A stretch of 64,000 nucleotides of DNA, from assembly GCF_025770765.1 (NCBI RefSeq), contig NZ_JANZKY010000004.1, positions 62,001 to 126,000 of the forward strand. The letters run 5' to 3'. The stretch comes from Propionivibrio soli. Its GTDB lineage: Bacteria > Pseudomonadota > Gammaproteobacteria > Burkholderiales > Rhodocyclaceae. The position numbers and the translations under genes are program-made. Shown one piece after another: positions 46,533 to 57,213 of this stretch (its first letter is position 1; each line of letters starts with the position of its first letter). The notes under the pieces were generated by a model that saw nothing but the letters and a program-made list of their open reading frames with translations, was not told the DNA's origin and searched no databases.

Positions 46533-47096
46533 ATGCTAATCCTGACTCAACGCACGCTACAGCCGCCCACGGACTCGGTTGCACTGGTCTACGACGAACG
46601 CAAACGCAGCCGCCTGAAGGTAACGCTTGGCTCGGGCCGCGAGGCTGGCATCTTCCTCGAACGGGGCGACCACCTGCACGGCGGCGACCGGCTGCTGGCT
46701 GAGGACGGTACGACCATCGTCGAAATCCTCGCTGCACCGGAAAAACTGATTGAGGCGACCGCCGATACATCGCTGCTCTTTGCCCGCGCCGCCTACCACC
46801 TCGGCAACCGTCATGTTCCTGTGCAGATCGTACCGTCGGCAAACGGCGGAGTGCTCCGTTTCCAAACCGACCACGTGCTGGCCGAGATGGTCAAAGGCTT
46901 GGGCTGCGTCGTAGCCGAGGTCGAAGCACCGTTTCAACCGGAGTCGGGAGCGTACGGTGCGCACGGCGGGCATCATCACCATGGCGACGACCACGAGCAC
47001 CACAGCGATGAACATGCCCGCCTGCACAACCCCGGCCATGGCCCACACCGCTCGATGCCGCGGATTCACGAATTCAAACCGGGCGCGAAATCTTGA
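46533..47096 (+). CDS. ureE: Urease nickel chaperone UreE
   Basis: Protein of 187 residues. The N-terminal peptide-binding and central metal-binding domains are recognisable (LKVTLGSGREAGIFLERGDH; AYHLGNRHVPVQI). The C terminus is His-rich (HGGHHHHGDDHEHH and further HNPGHGPH), which stores nickel ions for delivery to the UreDFG complex. The start is the ATG at 46533. Its stop overlaps the ureF TTG start. Confidence 0.96.
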   Translation: MLILTQRTLQPPTDSVALVYDERKRSRLKVTLGSGREAGIFLERGDHLHGGDRLLAEDGTTIVEILAAPEKLIEATADTSLLFARAAYHLGNRHVPVQIVPSANGGVLRFQTDHVLAEMVKGLGCVVAEVEAPFQPESGAYGAHGGHHHHGDDHEHHSDEHARLHNPGHGPHRSMPRIHEFKPGAKS

Positions 47097-47785
47097 ACGA
47101 TCCTTCCCGACTAGCGCTGATCCGCCTGCTTCAGCTCGCCAGTCCAGCGCTGCCGGTCGGCGCCTACACCTATTCGCAAGGGCTGGAGTGGGCTGTCGAG
47201 TCCGGGCGCATCCGTGACGAAGCCAGCGCCGGGCGATGGATCGGCGACCTGATGGCTTTCGCCATCGGCCGCTTTGAAGCACCGCTGGTCGCCCTGCTGA
47301 TGCACCGCTGGGTTGAGGACGAAGTCGTGGAAATCAAACGCCTGAATGGGGACTTCCTGGCCAGCCGCGAATCCGCCGAATTACGCGCGGAGACCGTGCA
47401 GATGGGCTTTTCGCTCAATCGTCTGCTGGCCGATCTTGCCGATCCCGCCTTGGCAACCGTACGCGAACGCCTTGCCGACATGCCCGAAATCGCCTTCCCG
47501 ACCGCCTGGTCCGGCATCGCCGCCGCGTGGAAAATCGCACCGGGCGACGCCGTTGCGGCCTACCTCTGGACCTGGGCCGAGAACCAGGTGATGGCCGCGC
47601 TCAAAGCGGTGCCGCTCGGCCAAGCAGCGGGTCAGAGGCTGCTTGCCGAACTCGGCCGGCAGGTGCCGGCCATCGCAGAGACCGCACTGGCGCTACCCGA
47701 AAACCAATGGTCAAACCTGACCCCGGCATTCGCGCTGTGCAGCGCACGGCACGAAACCCAATACTCACGACTCTTCCGGTCATAA
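47093..47785 (+). CDS. ureF: Urease accessory protein UreF
   Basis: All-helical accessory protein of 230 residues that gates UreG GTP hydrolysis during urease activation. Conserved segments include [20 protein letters not shown] and [10 protein letters not shown]. The start is the TTG at 47093, overlapping the ureE stop; this gives the family's usual N terminus ([14 protein letters not shown]). It is followed 4 bp later by ureG. Confidence 0.95.
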   Translation: MNDPSRLALIRLLQLASPALPVGAYTYSQGLEWAVESGRIRDEASAGRWIGDLMAFAIGRFEAPLVALLMHRWVEDEVVEIKRLNGDFLASRESAELRAETVQMGFSLNRLLADLADPALATVRERLADMPEIAFPTAWSGIAAAWKIAPGDAVAAYLWTWAENQVMAALKAVPLGQAAGQRLLAELGRQVPAIAETALALPENQWSNLTPAFALCSARHETQYSRLFRS

Positions 47786-47789
47786 CGAC

Positions 47790-48443
47790 ATGAATACAGA
47801 AACTGCCTCCCGTATCCTCCCTCTCCGCGCCGCAGGTTCACGCGCCGCCCCATTACGGGTCGGCATCGGCGGCCCTGTCGGTTCCGGCAAGACGGCGCTC
47901 ACGCTCGCGCTGTGCCAGGCGTTGCGCGACCACATCGACATGGCCGTCGTAACCAACGACATCTACACGGCCGAGGACGCCGAGTTTCTCGTCGCGCACT
48001 CCGCCCTGCCGCCCGAACGCATCATGGGCGTCGAGACCGGCGGTTGCCCGCACACGGCGATCCGCGAGGACGCGTCGATCAACCTCGAGGCCATAGATCG
48101 CCTGCAACGCGCCTTCCCCGAGGTGCAACTGATTCTCGTCGAGTCGGGCGGCGACAACCTCGCGGCGACCTTCTCACCTGAGCTTTCCGACCTCACGCTT
48201 TACGTCATCGACGTGGCGGCCGGCGAGAAGATTCCGCGCAAAGGCGGTCCCGGCATCACGAAGTCGGACCTACTGGTGATAAACAAGATCGATCTCGCGC
48301 CGATGGTCGGTGCCTCGCTCGACGTCATGGCGCGCGACGCCAAGACGCAGCGCGGCGAAAGGCCTTTCGTCTTCACCAACCTGAAGACGGGCGAAGGACT
48401 TGATCGGGTGATCGCCTTCATCCGCGAACGCGGCATGCTGTAG
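47790..48443 (+). CDS. ureG: Urease accessory GTPase UreG
   Basis: GTPase of 217 residues with P-loop [11 protein letters not shown] (about 28-38), a metal-binding [18 protein letters not shown] region (CPH motif), Asp of the VESGGDN segment and NKxD (VINKIDLAP). It powers nickel insertion with UreD and UreF. Its N terminus is slightly longer than the shortest homologues. It ends the ure cluster; a 235 bp gap without clear signals follows. Confidence 0.97.
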   Translation: MNTETASRILPLRAAGSRAAPLRVGIGGPVGSGKTALTLALCQALRDHIDMAVVTNDIYTAEDAEFLVAHSALPPERIMGVETGGCPHTAIREDASINLEAIDRLQRAFPEVQLILVESGGDNLAATFSPELSDLTLYVIDVAAGEKIPRKGGPGITKSDLLVINKIDLAPMVGASLDVMARDAKTQRGERPFVFTNLKTGEGLDRVIAFIRERGML

Positions 48444-48678
48444 AGGAAGTCGTCCAAGCACTTGCGCTGTTGGTTCCGCTGGCGGCTCTCGGTGACGAAT
48501 ATTCCCTGGATGGAAAGGCTGGGAAAGCCCTTGTAGGACACAGGTTATTCGCGGTGCATCGTCGGTCGTCCATGCACACGTGCGGTGCAGCGGACCCACG
48601 AAAAGCCGCGTCATGCCAAGTAATTATCGTGGCCCGCGTCTTGCTTCGGAACAACGCCGAGTCCCCCTGGAGCGTTCC

Positions 48679-51600
48679 GTGTCGATCCATGTCGCCCTCA
48701 ATCATGTCACCCACTACCGTTACGACCGGCCGGTCAGCCTCTCTCCGCACATTGTCCGCCTGCGCCCGGCGCCGCACGCGCGCACGCCCATCCTCAGCTA
48801 TGCGCTGAAGGTTACGCCCGCGGAACACTTCATCAACTGGCAGCAGGACCCGCAGTCAAACTATCTGGCACGGCTCGTCTTTCCCGGAAAGACACGCGAA
48901 CTCAAGGTTGAAGTCGATCTCGTCGCCGCACTATCGGTCATCAATCCCTTCGATTTCTTTCTTGAACCGGCCGCCGAGAAGTTTCCGTTTGAGTACGAAA
49001 GCGAGCTGCGCCACGAGCTACTACCCTTTCTCGAGAAACTGCCCGCCACGGGGCGGTTGCAGGAGTTCGTCGCCGGCGTTTCGCGCGATCCGAAGCCGAC
49101 GGTCGACTTTCTCGTCGCGCTCAACCAGGCGGTGCAACGTGAGATCCGCTATGTAATCCGCCTCGAACCCGGCGTACAGACGCCCGAACAGACGCTCGCC
49201 GCGAAAACCGGTTCGTGCCGGGACTCGGCCTGGCTTCTGGTGCAGGTATTCCGTCATCTCGGCCTTGCCGCCCGCTTCGTCTCCGGCTACCTGATCCAGC
49301 TCGTTCCCGACGTGAAGCCGCTCGACGGGCCCGCAGGCGCCGCTGCCGACTTCACCGACCTGCACGCGTGGTGCGAAGTGTACCTGCCGGGTGCCGGCTG
49401 GGTCGGCCTCGATCCGACATCGGGGCTGTTCGCCGGCGAAGGCCACATACCGATCGCCTGCTCGCCCGAGCCGTCTTCGGCGGCGCCGATCACCGGTTAT
49501 ACCGACCAATGCGACTGCGAGTTCGGGCATACCATGAAGGTCGAGCGCGTGTGGGAAGCACCGCGGGTCACGAAACCGTATACCGACGAACAATGGCAGG
49601 CCATCGACGCACTGGGCGGCGAGATCGACGTCGAACTGGCCGAAGGCGACGTCCGCCTGACGATGGGCGGTGAGCCGACCTTCGTCTCGATCGATGATCC
49701 GGACGGTGCTGAATGGAACACCGACGCGCTCGGGCCGACCAAGCGTGCGCGGGCGTCCGATCTGTTCCACCGCCTGCGAGCGCACTATGCGCCCGAGGGG
49801 CTTGCCCATTACGGCCAGGGCAAGTGGTATCCCGGCGAGCAACTGCCGCGCTGGTCGCTCAACTGCTTCTGGCGGCGCGACGGCCAGCCGATTTGGCGCA
49901 ATCCGGCGCTGATGGCCGACGAGACGAGGGATTACGGCGCCGACGCCGAACTCGCCGAGCGCTTTCTGAAGCGGATCGCCGAACACCTCGACCTCGAAAG
50001 CCACCACGTTTTTCCCGCGTACGAAGACGCGTTCTATTACTTGTGGCGCGAAAGGCGGCTACCTTGCAACGTCGACCCGTTCGATGCACGGCTCGACGAT
50101 CCCCTGGAGCGGGAACGCCTCGCCAGCGTATTCACTCGCGGTCTCGACGCGGTGGTCGGTCATGTGTTGCCGATTGCCCGCAGCCTGAGCAACGGCTGCT
50201 GGCAGAGTGGCTCCTGGTTCCTGCGCGCCGAACACTGCTATTTGATCCCGGGCGACTCGCCTCTCGGTTATCGACTGCCGCTCGACTCGCAACCCTGGGT
50301 GGCCAAGACCGATTACCCGTACGTCAATCCACCAGATCCGGCACAGTCGTTTCCGCCCCTGCGCGCGCACGCCGATATCCGGCGCCAATTGACCACGCAC
50401 ACCGAAGCAGCGCCCCCGGATGGCATCACCTTGTTCGGGAACGGCCTCTCCGGACCGGACTCGGCGTTCGAGCGTTGGCCGCAAGCCGGCGATTCCGCCG
50501 CCTGGGTCGTACGCACCGCAATGGCGACGCAGGCGCGTAACGGCATCCTCTATGTCTTCATGCCGCCTACGGAAAGCCTCGACGATTATCTCGAACTCGT
50601 CGGCGCGGTGGAGGCCACCGCGGAAGAGCTGATGACGCCGGTGATCATCGAAGGTTACGAACCGCCTCGCGATCCTCGTCTGGCGAGTTTCCGCGTCACG
50701 CCAGACCCCGGAGTCATCGAGGTCAACATCCAGCCGTGCGCCGACTGGGACGAACTTGTCGAGCGTACCGACCACCTCTATGAAGCCGCCCGGCTGTCAC
50801 GCCTTACGACCGAGAAGTTCATGCTCGACGGCCGCCACACGGGTACAGGCGGCGGCAACCATTTCGTGCTCGGCGGCGCGACAACGCTCGACTCGCCTTT
50901 CCTGCGCCGTCCGGACCTTCTGCGCAGCCTGATCAGCTACTGGCACAACCACCCCTCGCTCTCTTTCCTTTTCTCCGGGTTGTTCATCGGGCCCACGAGT
51001 CAGGCGCCACGTATCGACGAGGCGCGCAACGATTCAGTGTACGAACTCGAAATCGCCTTTCGGCAGTTGCCCGAACCCGGCACCGACGTTCCGCCCTGGC
51101 TGATCGACCGCTTGCTGCGCAATATCCTCGTCGATGCGACAGGGAACACGCACCGTGCCGAGTTCTGCATCGACAAGCTGTATTCGCCCGACGGCCCCGC
51201 CGGTCGCCTCGGCCTGCTCGAAATGCGCGCCTTCGAGATGCCGCCGCACGCGCGCATGTCGCTCGTCCAGCAACTCCTGTTGCGGGCACTGATCGTACGC
51301 TTCTGGAACGTGCCTTACACCCCGGTGCGGCTGGTGCGCTGGGGCACCGAGCTGCACGACCGCTTCATGCTGCCGCATTTCGTCAAGCAGGATTTCGACG
51401 ATGTGATCACTGAACTGCGCCACGCGGGCTATGCCTTCGATCCGGAATGGTTCGCACCGCACTTCGAGTTCCGTTTCCCGTTGCATGGACGGTTCGCGGC
51501 GCAGGGCGTTGAGGTCGAACTGCGCCACGCGCTCGAACCCTGGCCGGTACTCGGCGAGGAAGGGTCGGTCGGCGGTACCGTCCGCTATGTCGATTCCTCG

Positions 51601-52014
51601 GTGGAACGTTTGCAGGTCAAGGCGACCGGCATGGCTGGAGAACGCTATGTCGTCACGTGCAATGGCCGTGCGCTGCCGCTGCAGAATACCGGGCGAGTCG
51701 GCGAGTTCGTCGCCGGCGTTCGGTACCGGGCCTGGCAGCCGCCGTCGTGTCTGCATCCGACCGTCGGCGTGCATGCGCCGCTCACTTTCGACCTCGTCGA
51801 CACCTGGATGCAACGCTCGCTCGGCGGCTGCCAGTACCACGTGGCCCATCCGGGCGGGCGCAATTACGAACGCCATCCGGTCAACGCCTACGAAGCCGAG
51901 GGCCGGCGGCTTGCGCGCTTCACCGTACCCGCGCACTCGCCTGGCCAAGTCGAAGTCAGCGAGAGGAAAAGCGACGCGAGTTTTCCGTTTACGCTAGATT
52001 TGCGTCGTTTCTAA
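48679..52014 (+). CDS. Transglutaminase-DUF2126 protein
   Basis: Very large protein of 1111 residues. The N-terminal ~280 residues are a bacterial transglutaminase-like domain with N-terminal extension (VALNHVTHYRYDRPVSLSPH) and triad Cys180 (KTGSCRDSAWLL), His229 (DLHAWCEVY) and Asp245 (GLDPTSG). The rest is the DUF2126 region (LTMGGEPTFVSIDDPDGAEW; HTGTGGGNHFVLGG), probably an amidoligase-like domain. I start it at the GTG at 48679 (MSIHVALNH); an ATG at 48613 is possible. It opens a run of five linked genes predicted to make or cleave amide bonds on an unknown peptide. Confidence 0.9.
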   Translation: MSIHVALNHVTHYRYDRPVSLSPHIVRLRPAPHARTPILSYALKVTPAEHFINWQQDPQSNYLARLVFPGKTRELKVEVDLVAALSVINPFDFFLEPAAEKFPFEYESELRHELLPFLEKLPATGRLQEFVAGVSRDPKPTVDFLVALNQAVQREIRYVIRLEPGVQTPEQTLAAKTGSCRDSAWLLVQVFRHLGLAARFVSGYLIQLVPDVKPLDGPAGAAADFTDLHAWCEVYLPGAGWVGLDPTSGLFAGEGHIPIACSPEPSSAAPITGYTDQCDCEFGHTMKVERVWEAPRVTKPYTDEQWQAIDALGGEIDVELAEGDVRLTMGGEPTFVSIDDPDGAEWNTDALGPTKRARASDLFHRLRAHYAPEGLAHYGQGKWYPGEQLPRWSLNCFWRRDGQPIWRNPALMADETRDYGADAELAERFLKRIAEHLDLESHHVFPAYEDAFYYLWRERRLPCNVDPFDARLDDPLERERLASVFTRGLDAVVGHVLPIARSLSNGCWQSGSWFLRAEHCYLIPGDSPLGYRLPLDSQPWVAKTDYPYVNPPDPAQSFPPLRAHADIRRQLTTHTEAAPPDGITLFGNGLSGPDSAFERWPQAGDSAAWVVRTAMATQARNGILYVFMPPTESLDDYLELVGAVEATAEELMTPVIIEGYEPPRDPRLASFRVTPDPGVIEVNIQPCADWDELVERTDHLYEAARLSRLTTEKFMLDGRHTGTGGGNHFVLGGATTLDSPFLRRPDLLRSLISYWHNHPSLSFLFSGLFIGPTSQAPRIDEARNDSVYELEIAFRQLPEPGTDVPPWLIDRLLRNILVDATGNTHRAEFCIDKLYSPDGPAGRLGLLEMRAFEMPPHARMSLVQQLLLRALIVRFWNVPYTPVRLVRWGTELHDRFMLPHFVKQDFDDVITELRHAGYAFDPEWFAPHFEFRFPLHGRFAAQGVEVELRHALEPWPVLGEEGSVGGTVRYVDSSVERLQVKATGMAGERYVVTCNGRALPLQNTGRVGEFVAGVRYRAWQPPSCLHPTVGVHAPLTFDLVDTWMQRSLGGCQYHVAHPGGRNYERHPVNAYEAEGRRLARFTVPAHSPGQVEVSERKSDASFPFTLDLRRF

Positions 52015-52042
52015 GCGAGCGCGCCGCGCCCATCTCCCCGCC

Positions 52043-54598
52043 ATGTCCCGCTCCCTGCTTGCCAATTACCCGCGCCAGACCGACCGCTACGACGAAATGC
52101 TGGCCGAGAACGGGGAGCTTCGAGCCCCCTGGCGCGGCTTGCTGGAACACCTGAGCAATGCACCGCCCGGGTTGATGCGACAGCAACTCGACTATGTACG
52201 CCGACGCATTCAGGAGAACGGCGTCACCTACAACGTCTATGCCGATCCGCAGGGCGCTGATCGCCCCTGGGAGCTCGACCCCTTGCCGCTCATTCTCTCC
52301 GCCGAGGAATGGAACGAGATTTCCGGCGCGGTCGTTCAGCGCGCCCGCCTGCTCAACGCGCTGCTCGGCGATCTCTACGGTGAGCAGAACACGTTGAAGG
52401 ATGGCACGATCCCGCCCGCGCTCGTGTACGGGCACAACAACTATCTCTGGCCCTGCCAAGGCATCCGACCTCCCGGCGATACCTGGCTGCACCTTTACGC
52501 CGCCGACCTCGCGCGTTCGCCCGACGGCCGCTGGTGGGTCATCGCCGATCGCACGCAAGCGCCGTCGGGGGCCGGCTACGCGCTCGAAAATCGCGTCATC
52601 GTATCGCGCCTGTTTCCGGAGAAATTCCGCGATCTCGGAGTCAAGCCGCTGAACGGATTCTTCGCCGCACTTCAGGAAAGCCTTTCCCACTGGGCGGCCG
52701 CCGACGAAGGCGGAACCGCGCCAATGATCGTCCTGCTCACGCCCGGGCCGTACAACGAGACCTATTTTGAGCACGCGTATCTGGCGCGCCAACTCGGCTA
52801 TCCGCTGGTCGAAGGGCAGGACCTGACGGTGCGCAACGATGCCGTCTATCTGCGCACCTTGAGCGGGTTGCGGCGAGTGCATGCGATCCTGCGCCGGCTC
52901 GACGACGATTATTGCGACCCGCTCGAACTGCGCGGCGATTCCGCGCTTGGCGTGCCGGGCCTGTTGCAGGCCGTGCGTGCGGGCAAGGTGCTGGTGGCCA
53001 ACGCGCTGGGCACCGGCCTGCTCGAATCGGCGGCCCTGCCCGGCTTTCTGCCCGGCGCCTGCGAAAAACTGCTCGGCGAGTCACTGCGCATGCCATCCGT
53101 CGGTACCTGGTGGTGCGGCGAGGCGGCCGCGCTCGAATTCGTCATCGAGCATATCGATCATCTGGTCATCAAGGGCGCCTACCCGTCGCAGCGCCTCGAA
53201 CCGGTGTTCGGCAGCGAGCTCGACGGGCCGCGGCGGAAAGAGATGATCGAGCGCTTGCGCGCACGACCTCAGGCCTATGTAGCGCAGGAACTCGTGCGTT
53301 TCTCGCAGGCGCCGTCGTGGAGCGCGCGTCATGAGCGGCGCCTGATCCCACGCGGTGTCGCGCTGCGCACCTACGTCGCGGCAACGCCGCAAGGTTACGT
53401 CGTCATGCCGGGGGGGCTGACACGCGTCACCTCGGCGGTCAACGCGCGCATGATCGCGATGCAGCGCGGGGGGTCGAGCAAAGACACTTGGGTGCTCGGC
53501 GAAAAAGCGGCAAGATCGCTGAACCCCGCCCGTGCGCTGACCGGCAAGGCGGGCGTCGTGCGCAGCGGTAGCAACCTGTCCTCGCGCGTCGTCGAGAATC
53601 TCTTCTGGTTCGGGCGCTACGCCGAACGCTGCGAAGATACCGCGCGCCTGTTGCGCGTCGCGCTCGCGCGACTCGTTGACGCCGCTCCCGACGACATGCC
53701 GGGCCTGATCTCGGCGTTCGAGGTCGGGCGCGCGCTCTCCGTCCTACCCGAACAAACGGGGAAGAAACCCATCGCCGACGGGCAGGACGCGTCGCGCTCG
53801 GCATTCGAGAAGCAACTGCTCGCGGCGTTATGCACCTCCGAATGGGGCGACGGGCTGGCCGGCGACATCCGGCGCCTGCTCTGGGTGGGCGCACAGGTAC
53901 GGGAACGCTTCTCGCTCGACAACTGGCGCGCGCTCAACCATCTGCAACGCCAGTTGCAAGGCTATGCCAAGGGCAAGCCCGGTCTCGGGGAAGCACTGGC
54001 TTTTCTCGACCAGATGATCCTTGCGGCGTCCGCCCTCGCCGGCTTCGCGATGGACGACATGACGCGCGACGATGGCTGGCGCTTCTTGATCATCGGACGC
54101 CGGCTCGAGCGCCTGATCTTTCTCGCCAACGCCGTCTCGCACTTCCTGCGGCTGCATTCGACGCGCGCCCCGGGCAGTCTGGAATGGCTGCTCGAACTGG
54201 CCAACAGCATCATCACCTACCGTTCGCGCTACATGGCACAACCCGAGTTGCTGCCGGCCATCGACTTGATCGTTTTCGACGATGCCAATCCGCATGCCGT
54301 CATTTTTCAGACGCACAACGTCATTCGCTACCTCGGTCGCCTCGAACGCGACCTAGGCGGAATCGGCGGCGAGGCCGACGAGGATGCGCTGCACGCCTCG
54401 TTTCTCCGTCTGCGCGCCTTCGACCCGCTACGCCTGCAGCGCCACGAAGCAGGCGACGCCGAGGCTCGCGCCTGCTCCGCCGAACTCGCGGAACTGCTGG
54501 AAGACGTGGCGCGTGGAGCGGCCGAGCTTTCCGACCGACTGGCCATGCGCTACTTCACGCATGTCGCCGACATCGGCCAGCAGACGCTGGCGGCCTAG
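52043..54598 (+). CDS. Circularly permuted ATP-grasp/alpha-E fusion protein
   Basis: Protein of 851 residues fusing two domains that are separate genes in the set further right. Residues ~1-485 are the circularly permuted ATP-grasp (DUF403-linked, COG2308 type): NGVTYNVYADPQG, WWVIADRTQAPSGAGYALEN, ILRRLDDDYCDPLELRGDS, VMPGGLTRV and SSKDTWVLGEK. Residues ~515-851 are the alpha-E helical domain (NLSSRVVENLFWFGRYAERC, then DTARLLRVAL). ATP-grasp proteins of this class are predicted peptide ligases. It follows the transglutaminase-DUF2126 gene by 28 bp. Confidence 0.92.
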   Translation: MSRSLLANYPRQTDRYDEMLAENGELRAPWRGLLEHLSNAPPGLMRQQLDYVRRRIQENGVTYNVYADPQGADRPWELDPLPLILSAEEWNEISGAVVQRARLLNALLGDLYGEQNTLKDGTIPPALVYGHNNYLWPCQGIRPPGDTWLHLYAADLARSPDGRWWVIADRTQAPSGAGYALENRVIVSRLFPEKFRDLGVKPLNGFFAALQESLSHWAAADEGGTAPMIVLLTPGPYNETYFEHAYLARQLGYPLVEGQDLTVRNDAVYLRTLSGLRRVHAILRRLDDDYCDPLELRGDSALGVPGLLQAVRAGKVLVANALGTGLLESAALPGFLPGACEKLLGESLRMPSVGTWWCGEAAALEFVIEHIDHLVIKGAYPSQRLEPVFGSELDGPRRKEMIERLRARPQAYVAQELVRFSQAPSWSARHERRLIPRGVALRTYVAATPQGYVVMPGGLTRVTSAVNARMIAMQRGGSSKDTWVLGEKAARSLNPARALTGKAGVVRSGSNLSSRVVENLFWFGRYAERCEDTARLLRVALARLVDAAPDDMPGLISAFEVGRALSVLPEQTGKKPIADGQDASRSAFEKQLLAALCTSEWGDGLAGDIRRLLWVGAQVRERFSLDNWRALNHLQRQLQGYAKGKPGLGEALAFLDQMILAASALAGFAMDDMTRDDGWRFLIIGRRLERLIFLANAVSHFLRLHSTRAPGSLEWLLELANSIITYRSRYMAQPELLPAIDLIVFDDANPHAVIFQTHNVIRYLGRLERDLGGIGGEADEDALHASFLRLRAFDPLRLQRHEAGDAEARACSAELAELLEDVARGAAELSDRLAMRYFTHVADIGQQTLAA

Positions 54599-54608
54599 GG
54601 GTCTCTGC

Positions 54609-55547
54609 ATGAGCGCCGCCCGCTATCACGTGGTTCACGAAACGACCTACCGTTACGAAAGCCCGGTATCGCTATCGCGCCAGTTGCTGCACCTGACGCC
54701 ACGCGAATGCCCGTGGCAGTCGTGTTTCGAACACGTCATCACGATCGACCCTGCGCCAGGCATCGAGACGCGACGCCTCGACAGCTTCGGCAACCCGATC
54801 CGCCAGTTCGCGATCGAGTCGCCGCACACCTCGCTTGTCGTGCGCTCGGAAAGCCGGATCGAGGTTCGCGCGCGGCCACACGCCCCCATCTTCGGTTCAC
54901 CTTCTTGGGAAAGCGTGCGCGACGCGCTGGCGTACGGCGCGCTGCCCGTCCGCCTAGACGCGGCTGCATGCCTTTTCGAGTCGCCCTACGTACGGGCGAA
55001 GCGTGAATTCGAGGCCTACGCGGCACCCAGCTTCACGCCAGGCCGCCCCTTGCTTGACGCGGTGCGCGACCTGATGACGCGCATTTATGGCGAATTTGCC
55101 TACGACCCGGCGGCAACCACCGTGGCTACGCCGGTGCTGCAGATTCTTGAGGACAAGCGTGGCGTTTGCCAGGATTTCGCTCATCTGATGCTCTCGTGCC
55201 TGCGTTCGATGGGGCTCGCCGCGCGTTACGTGAGTGGTTATCTGTTGACCCAGCCGCCACCCGGCCAACCTCGCCTTGTCGGTGCCGATGCCTCGCACGC
55301 ATGGATCGCCGTCTATTGCCCAGCGGCGCATGGCGGCAACGAAGGTAACGACGGCGATTGGGTCGACTTCGACCCAACCAATAATCAGCTTCCCGGTACG
55401 CGGCACATTACCGTCGCCTGGGGGCGCGATTTTGGCGACGTATCGCCGTTGCGGGGCGTGATCCTCGGCGGTGACAGCCATCGGCCCGAGGTTGCGGTTA
55501 CCGTCGCGCCGTGCGAAGGGCCGGAAGAACCCGCTAGCGCTGGATGA
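54609..55547 (+). CDS. Transglutaminase-like protein
   Basis: Protein of 312 residues with the N-terminal bacterial transglutaminase-associated region (YHVVHETTYRYESPVSLSRQ) and a transglutaminase-like core. The triad is Cys187 (KRGVCQDFAHLML), His230 (ADASHAWIAVY) and Asp255 (DFDPTNN). Members of this group act as proteases or amidases rather than classical cross-linkers. The start is the ATG at 54609, 11 bp after the fusion gene. It resembles the N-terminal domain of the 48679 gene, as expected for a duplicated module. Confidence 0.92.
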   Translation: MSAARYHVVHETTYRYESPVSLSRQLLHLTPRECPWQSCFEHVITIDPAPGIETRRLDSFGNPIRQFAIESPHTSLVVRSESRIEVRARPHAPIFGSPSWESVRDALAYGALPVRLDAAACLFESPYVRAKREFEAYAAPSFTPGRPLLDAVRDLMTRIYGEFAYDPAATTVATPVLQILEDKRGVCQDFAHLMLSCLRSMGLAARYVSGYLLTQPPPGQPRLVGADASHAWIAVYCPAAHGGNEGNDGDWVDFDPTNNQLPGTRHITVAWGRDFGDVSPLRGVILGGDSHRPEVAVTVAPCEGPEEPASAG

Positions 55548-55776
55548 GTTCAACGCCTCGGACGGCGACGAACTCATCGCGAATACGTTGTTCCGCCCAA
55601 GGACGGTGCATTGCGTGGCCAAATTGGAGCCAGCCCCGTTCACATTGATCGCCCGCCACGAACCGGAATAGTCGCCGAACCGCCTTGCCGCCTTGGTCAG
55701 ACTGGCTTGGCGCGAAGCCTCAAGCGCATGGCATGCTTCATGCTCGACGCCCATCATCGCGTCCCGCGGAAAAATC

Positions 55777-57195
55777 ATGGGCAAGAACTACTACAACGAG
55801 ATGTACGACGCGGCGGGTAGCGTACGGCCGCCGTATAGCGGCTACGCTGAGTGGCTTGCGGAAATGCCGGCAGAACGGATCGCCAGCAAGCGCGCGGAAG
55901 CGGACATCGCATTCCGGCGTGTCGGCATCACTTTCGCGGTCTATGGCGAAGAAGCCGGGACCGAACGGCTGATCCCCTTCGACATCGTCCCGCGCATCAT
56001 TCCTGCGAACGAATGGCGCCAACTGCACGTCGCGCTCTGCCAGCGCGTCAAGGCACTCAACGCCTTCCTCTACGACATTTACCACGGCCAGGAAATACTG
56101 CGCGCCGGCCGTATTCCGCGCGAGCAGGTGCTGAACAACACCCAGTTCCGCCCCGAGATGATCGGCGTCGACGTCGCCGCCGGAATCTACGCGCACATCG
56201 CCGGCGTCGACCTCGTACGCGCCGGTGAAGGCGAGTTCTACGTCCTCGAAGACAACCTGCGGGTCCCGTCCGGCGTGTCGTACATGATCGAAGACCGCAA
56301 GATGATGATGCGGCTCTTTCCCGAGTTGTTCTCGCGGCACAAGGTGGCGCCCGTCCAGCACTATCCCGACATGCTGCTCGAAAACTTGCGTACCGTCGCT
56401 CCGCCTTCCGCTGCCGACGATCCGACCGTCGTCCTGCTGACGCCCGGGGCGTACAACAGCGCGTACTTCGAGCACGCTTTCCTGGCGCAACAGATGGGCG
56501 TCGAACTCGTCGAGGGACGTGATCTGTTCGTATCCGAAGACACGGTCTATATGCGCACCACCCGCGGTCCGCAGCGTGTCGACGTCATCTACCGCCGCCT
56601 CGACGACGACTTTCTCGACCCGCGCGCGTTCCGCCCGGACTCGATGATCGGCGTGCCGGGCCTGCTTTCGGCCTACCGCGCCGGCAAGGTGACGCTGGCC
56701 AATGCCATCGGCACGGGCGTCGCCGACGACAAATCGATCTATCCCTATGTGCCGGACATGATCCGCTTCTATCTGGGCGAGGAGCCGTTGCTGCGGAACG
56801 TACCCACCTACATGCTGCGCAAGCCAGAAGATCTCAAATACACGCTCGACCACCTGCCCGAACTCGTCGTCAAGGAGGTACATGGCGCCGGCGGTTACGG
56901 GATGCTCGTGGGCCCGTCGTCCTCCGCGGCGCAGATCGAGGACTTCCGTCAGCGCATCCTTGCGGCCCCGGAGAAGTACATCGCCCAGCCGACGCTCGCC
57001 CTTTCCAACTGCCCGACCTTCGTCGAATCCGGCGTCGCACCGCGGCACCTCGACCTGAGGCCGTTCGTCCTTTCCGGCAAGGAGATCCAACTCGTTCCCG
57101 GCGGCCTGACGCGGGTCGCCCTGCGCGAGGGATCGCTGGTCGTGAATTCGTCGCAAGGGGGCGGCACCAAGGATACCTGGGTGCTCGAAGACTGA
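55777..57195 (+). CDS. Circularly permuted ATP-grasp protein
   Basis: Protein of 472 residues, a stand-alone paralogue of the first half of the 52043 gene. Shared marks are FYVLEDNLRVPSGVSYMIED, VLLTPGAYNSAYFEHAFLA, VIYRRLDDDFLDPRAFRPDS, VPGGLTRVAL and GGGTKDTWVLED. The start is the ATG at 55777 (MGKNYYNEMYD); the frame continues upstream without similarity. It is preceded by a 229 bp gap and followed 18 bp later by the alpha-E gene. Confidence 0.93.
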   Translation: MGKNYYNEMYDAAGSVRPPYSGYAEWLAEMPAERIASKRAEADIAFRRVGITFAVYGEEAGTERLIPFDIVPRIIPANEWRQLHVALCQRVKALNAFLYDIYHGQEILRAGRIPREQVLNNTQFRPEMIGVDVAAGIYAHIAGVDLVRAGEGEFYVLEDNLRVPSGVSYMIEDRKMMMRLFPELFSRHKVAPVQHYPDMLLENLRTVAPPSAADDPTVVLLTPGAYNSAYFEHAFLAQQMGVELVEGRDLFVSEDTVYMRTTRGPQRVDVIYRRLDDDFLDPRAFRPDSMIGVPGLLSAYRAGKVTLANAIGTGVADDKSIYPYVPDMIRFYLGEEPLLRNVPTYMLRKPEDLKYTLDHLPELVVKEVHGAGGYGMLVGPSSSAAQIEDFRQRILAAPEKYIAQPTLALSNCPTFVESGVAPRHLDLRPFVLSGKEIQLVPGGLTRVALREGSLVVNSSQGGGTKDTWVLED

Positions 57196-57213
57196 TCGAA
57201 GTCGGAGGAAGCC

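Noticed and set aside
45526-46842. 438-codon leftward frame opposite ureC and ureE
   Set aside because: Shadow of ureC; the + strand has every urease catalytic residue.
55548-55671. Short frame after the transglutaminase gene as an extra gene or frameshifted tail
   Set aside because: The transglutaminase already has a normal-length end; the frame lacks a start and family resemblance.
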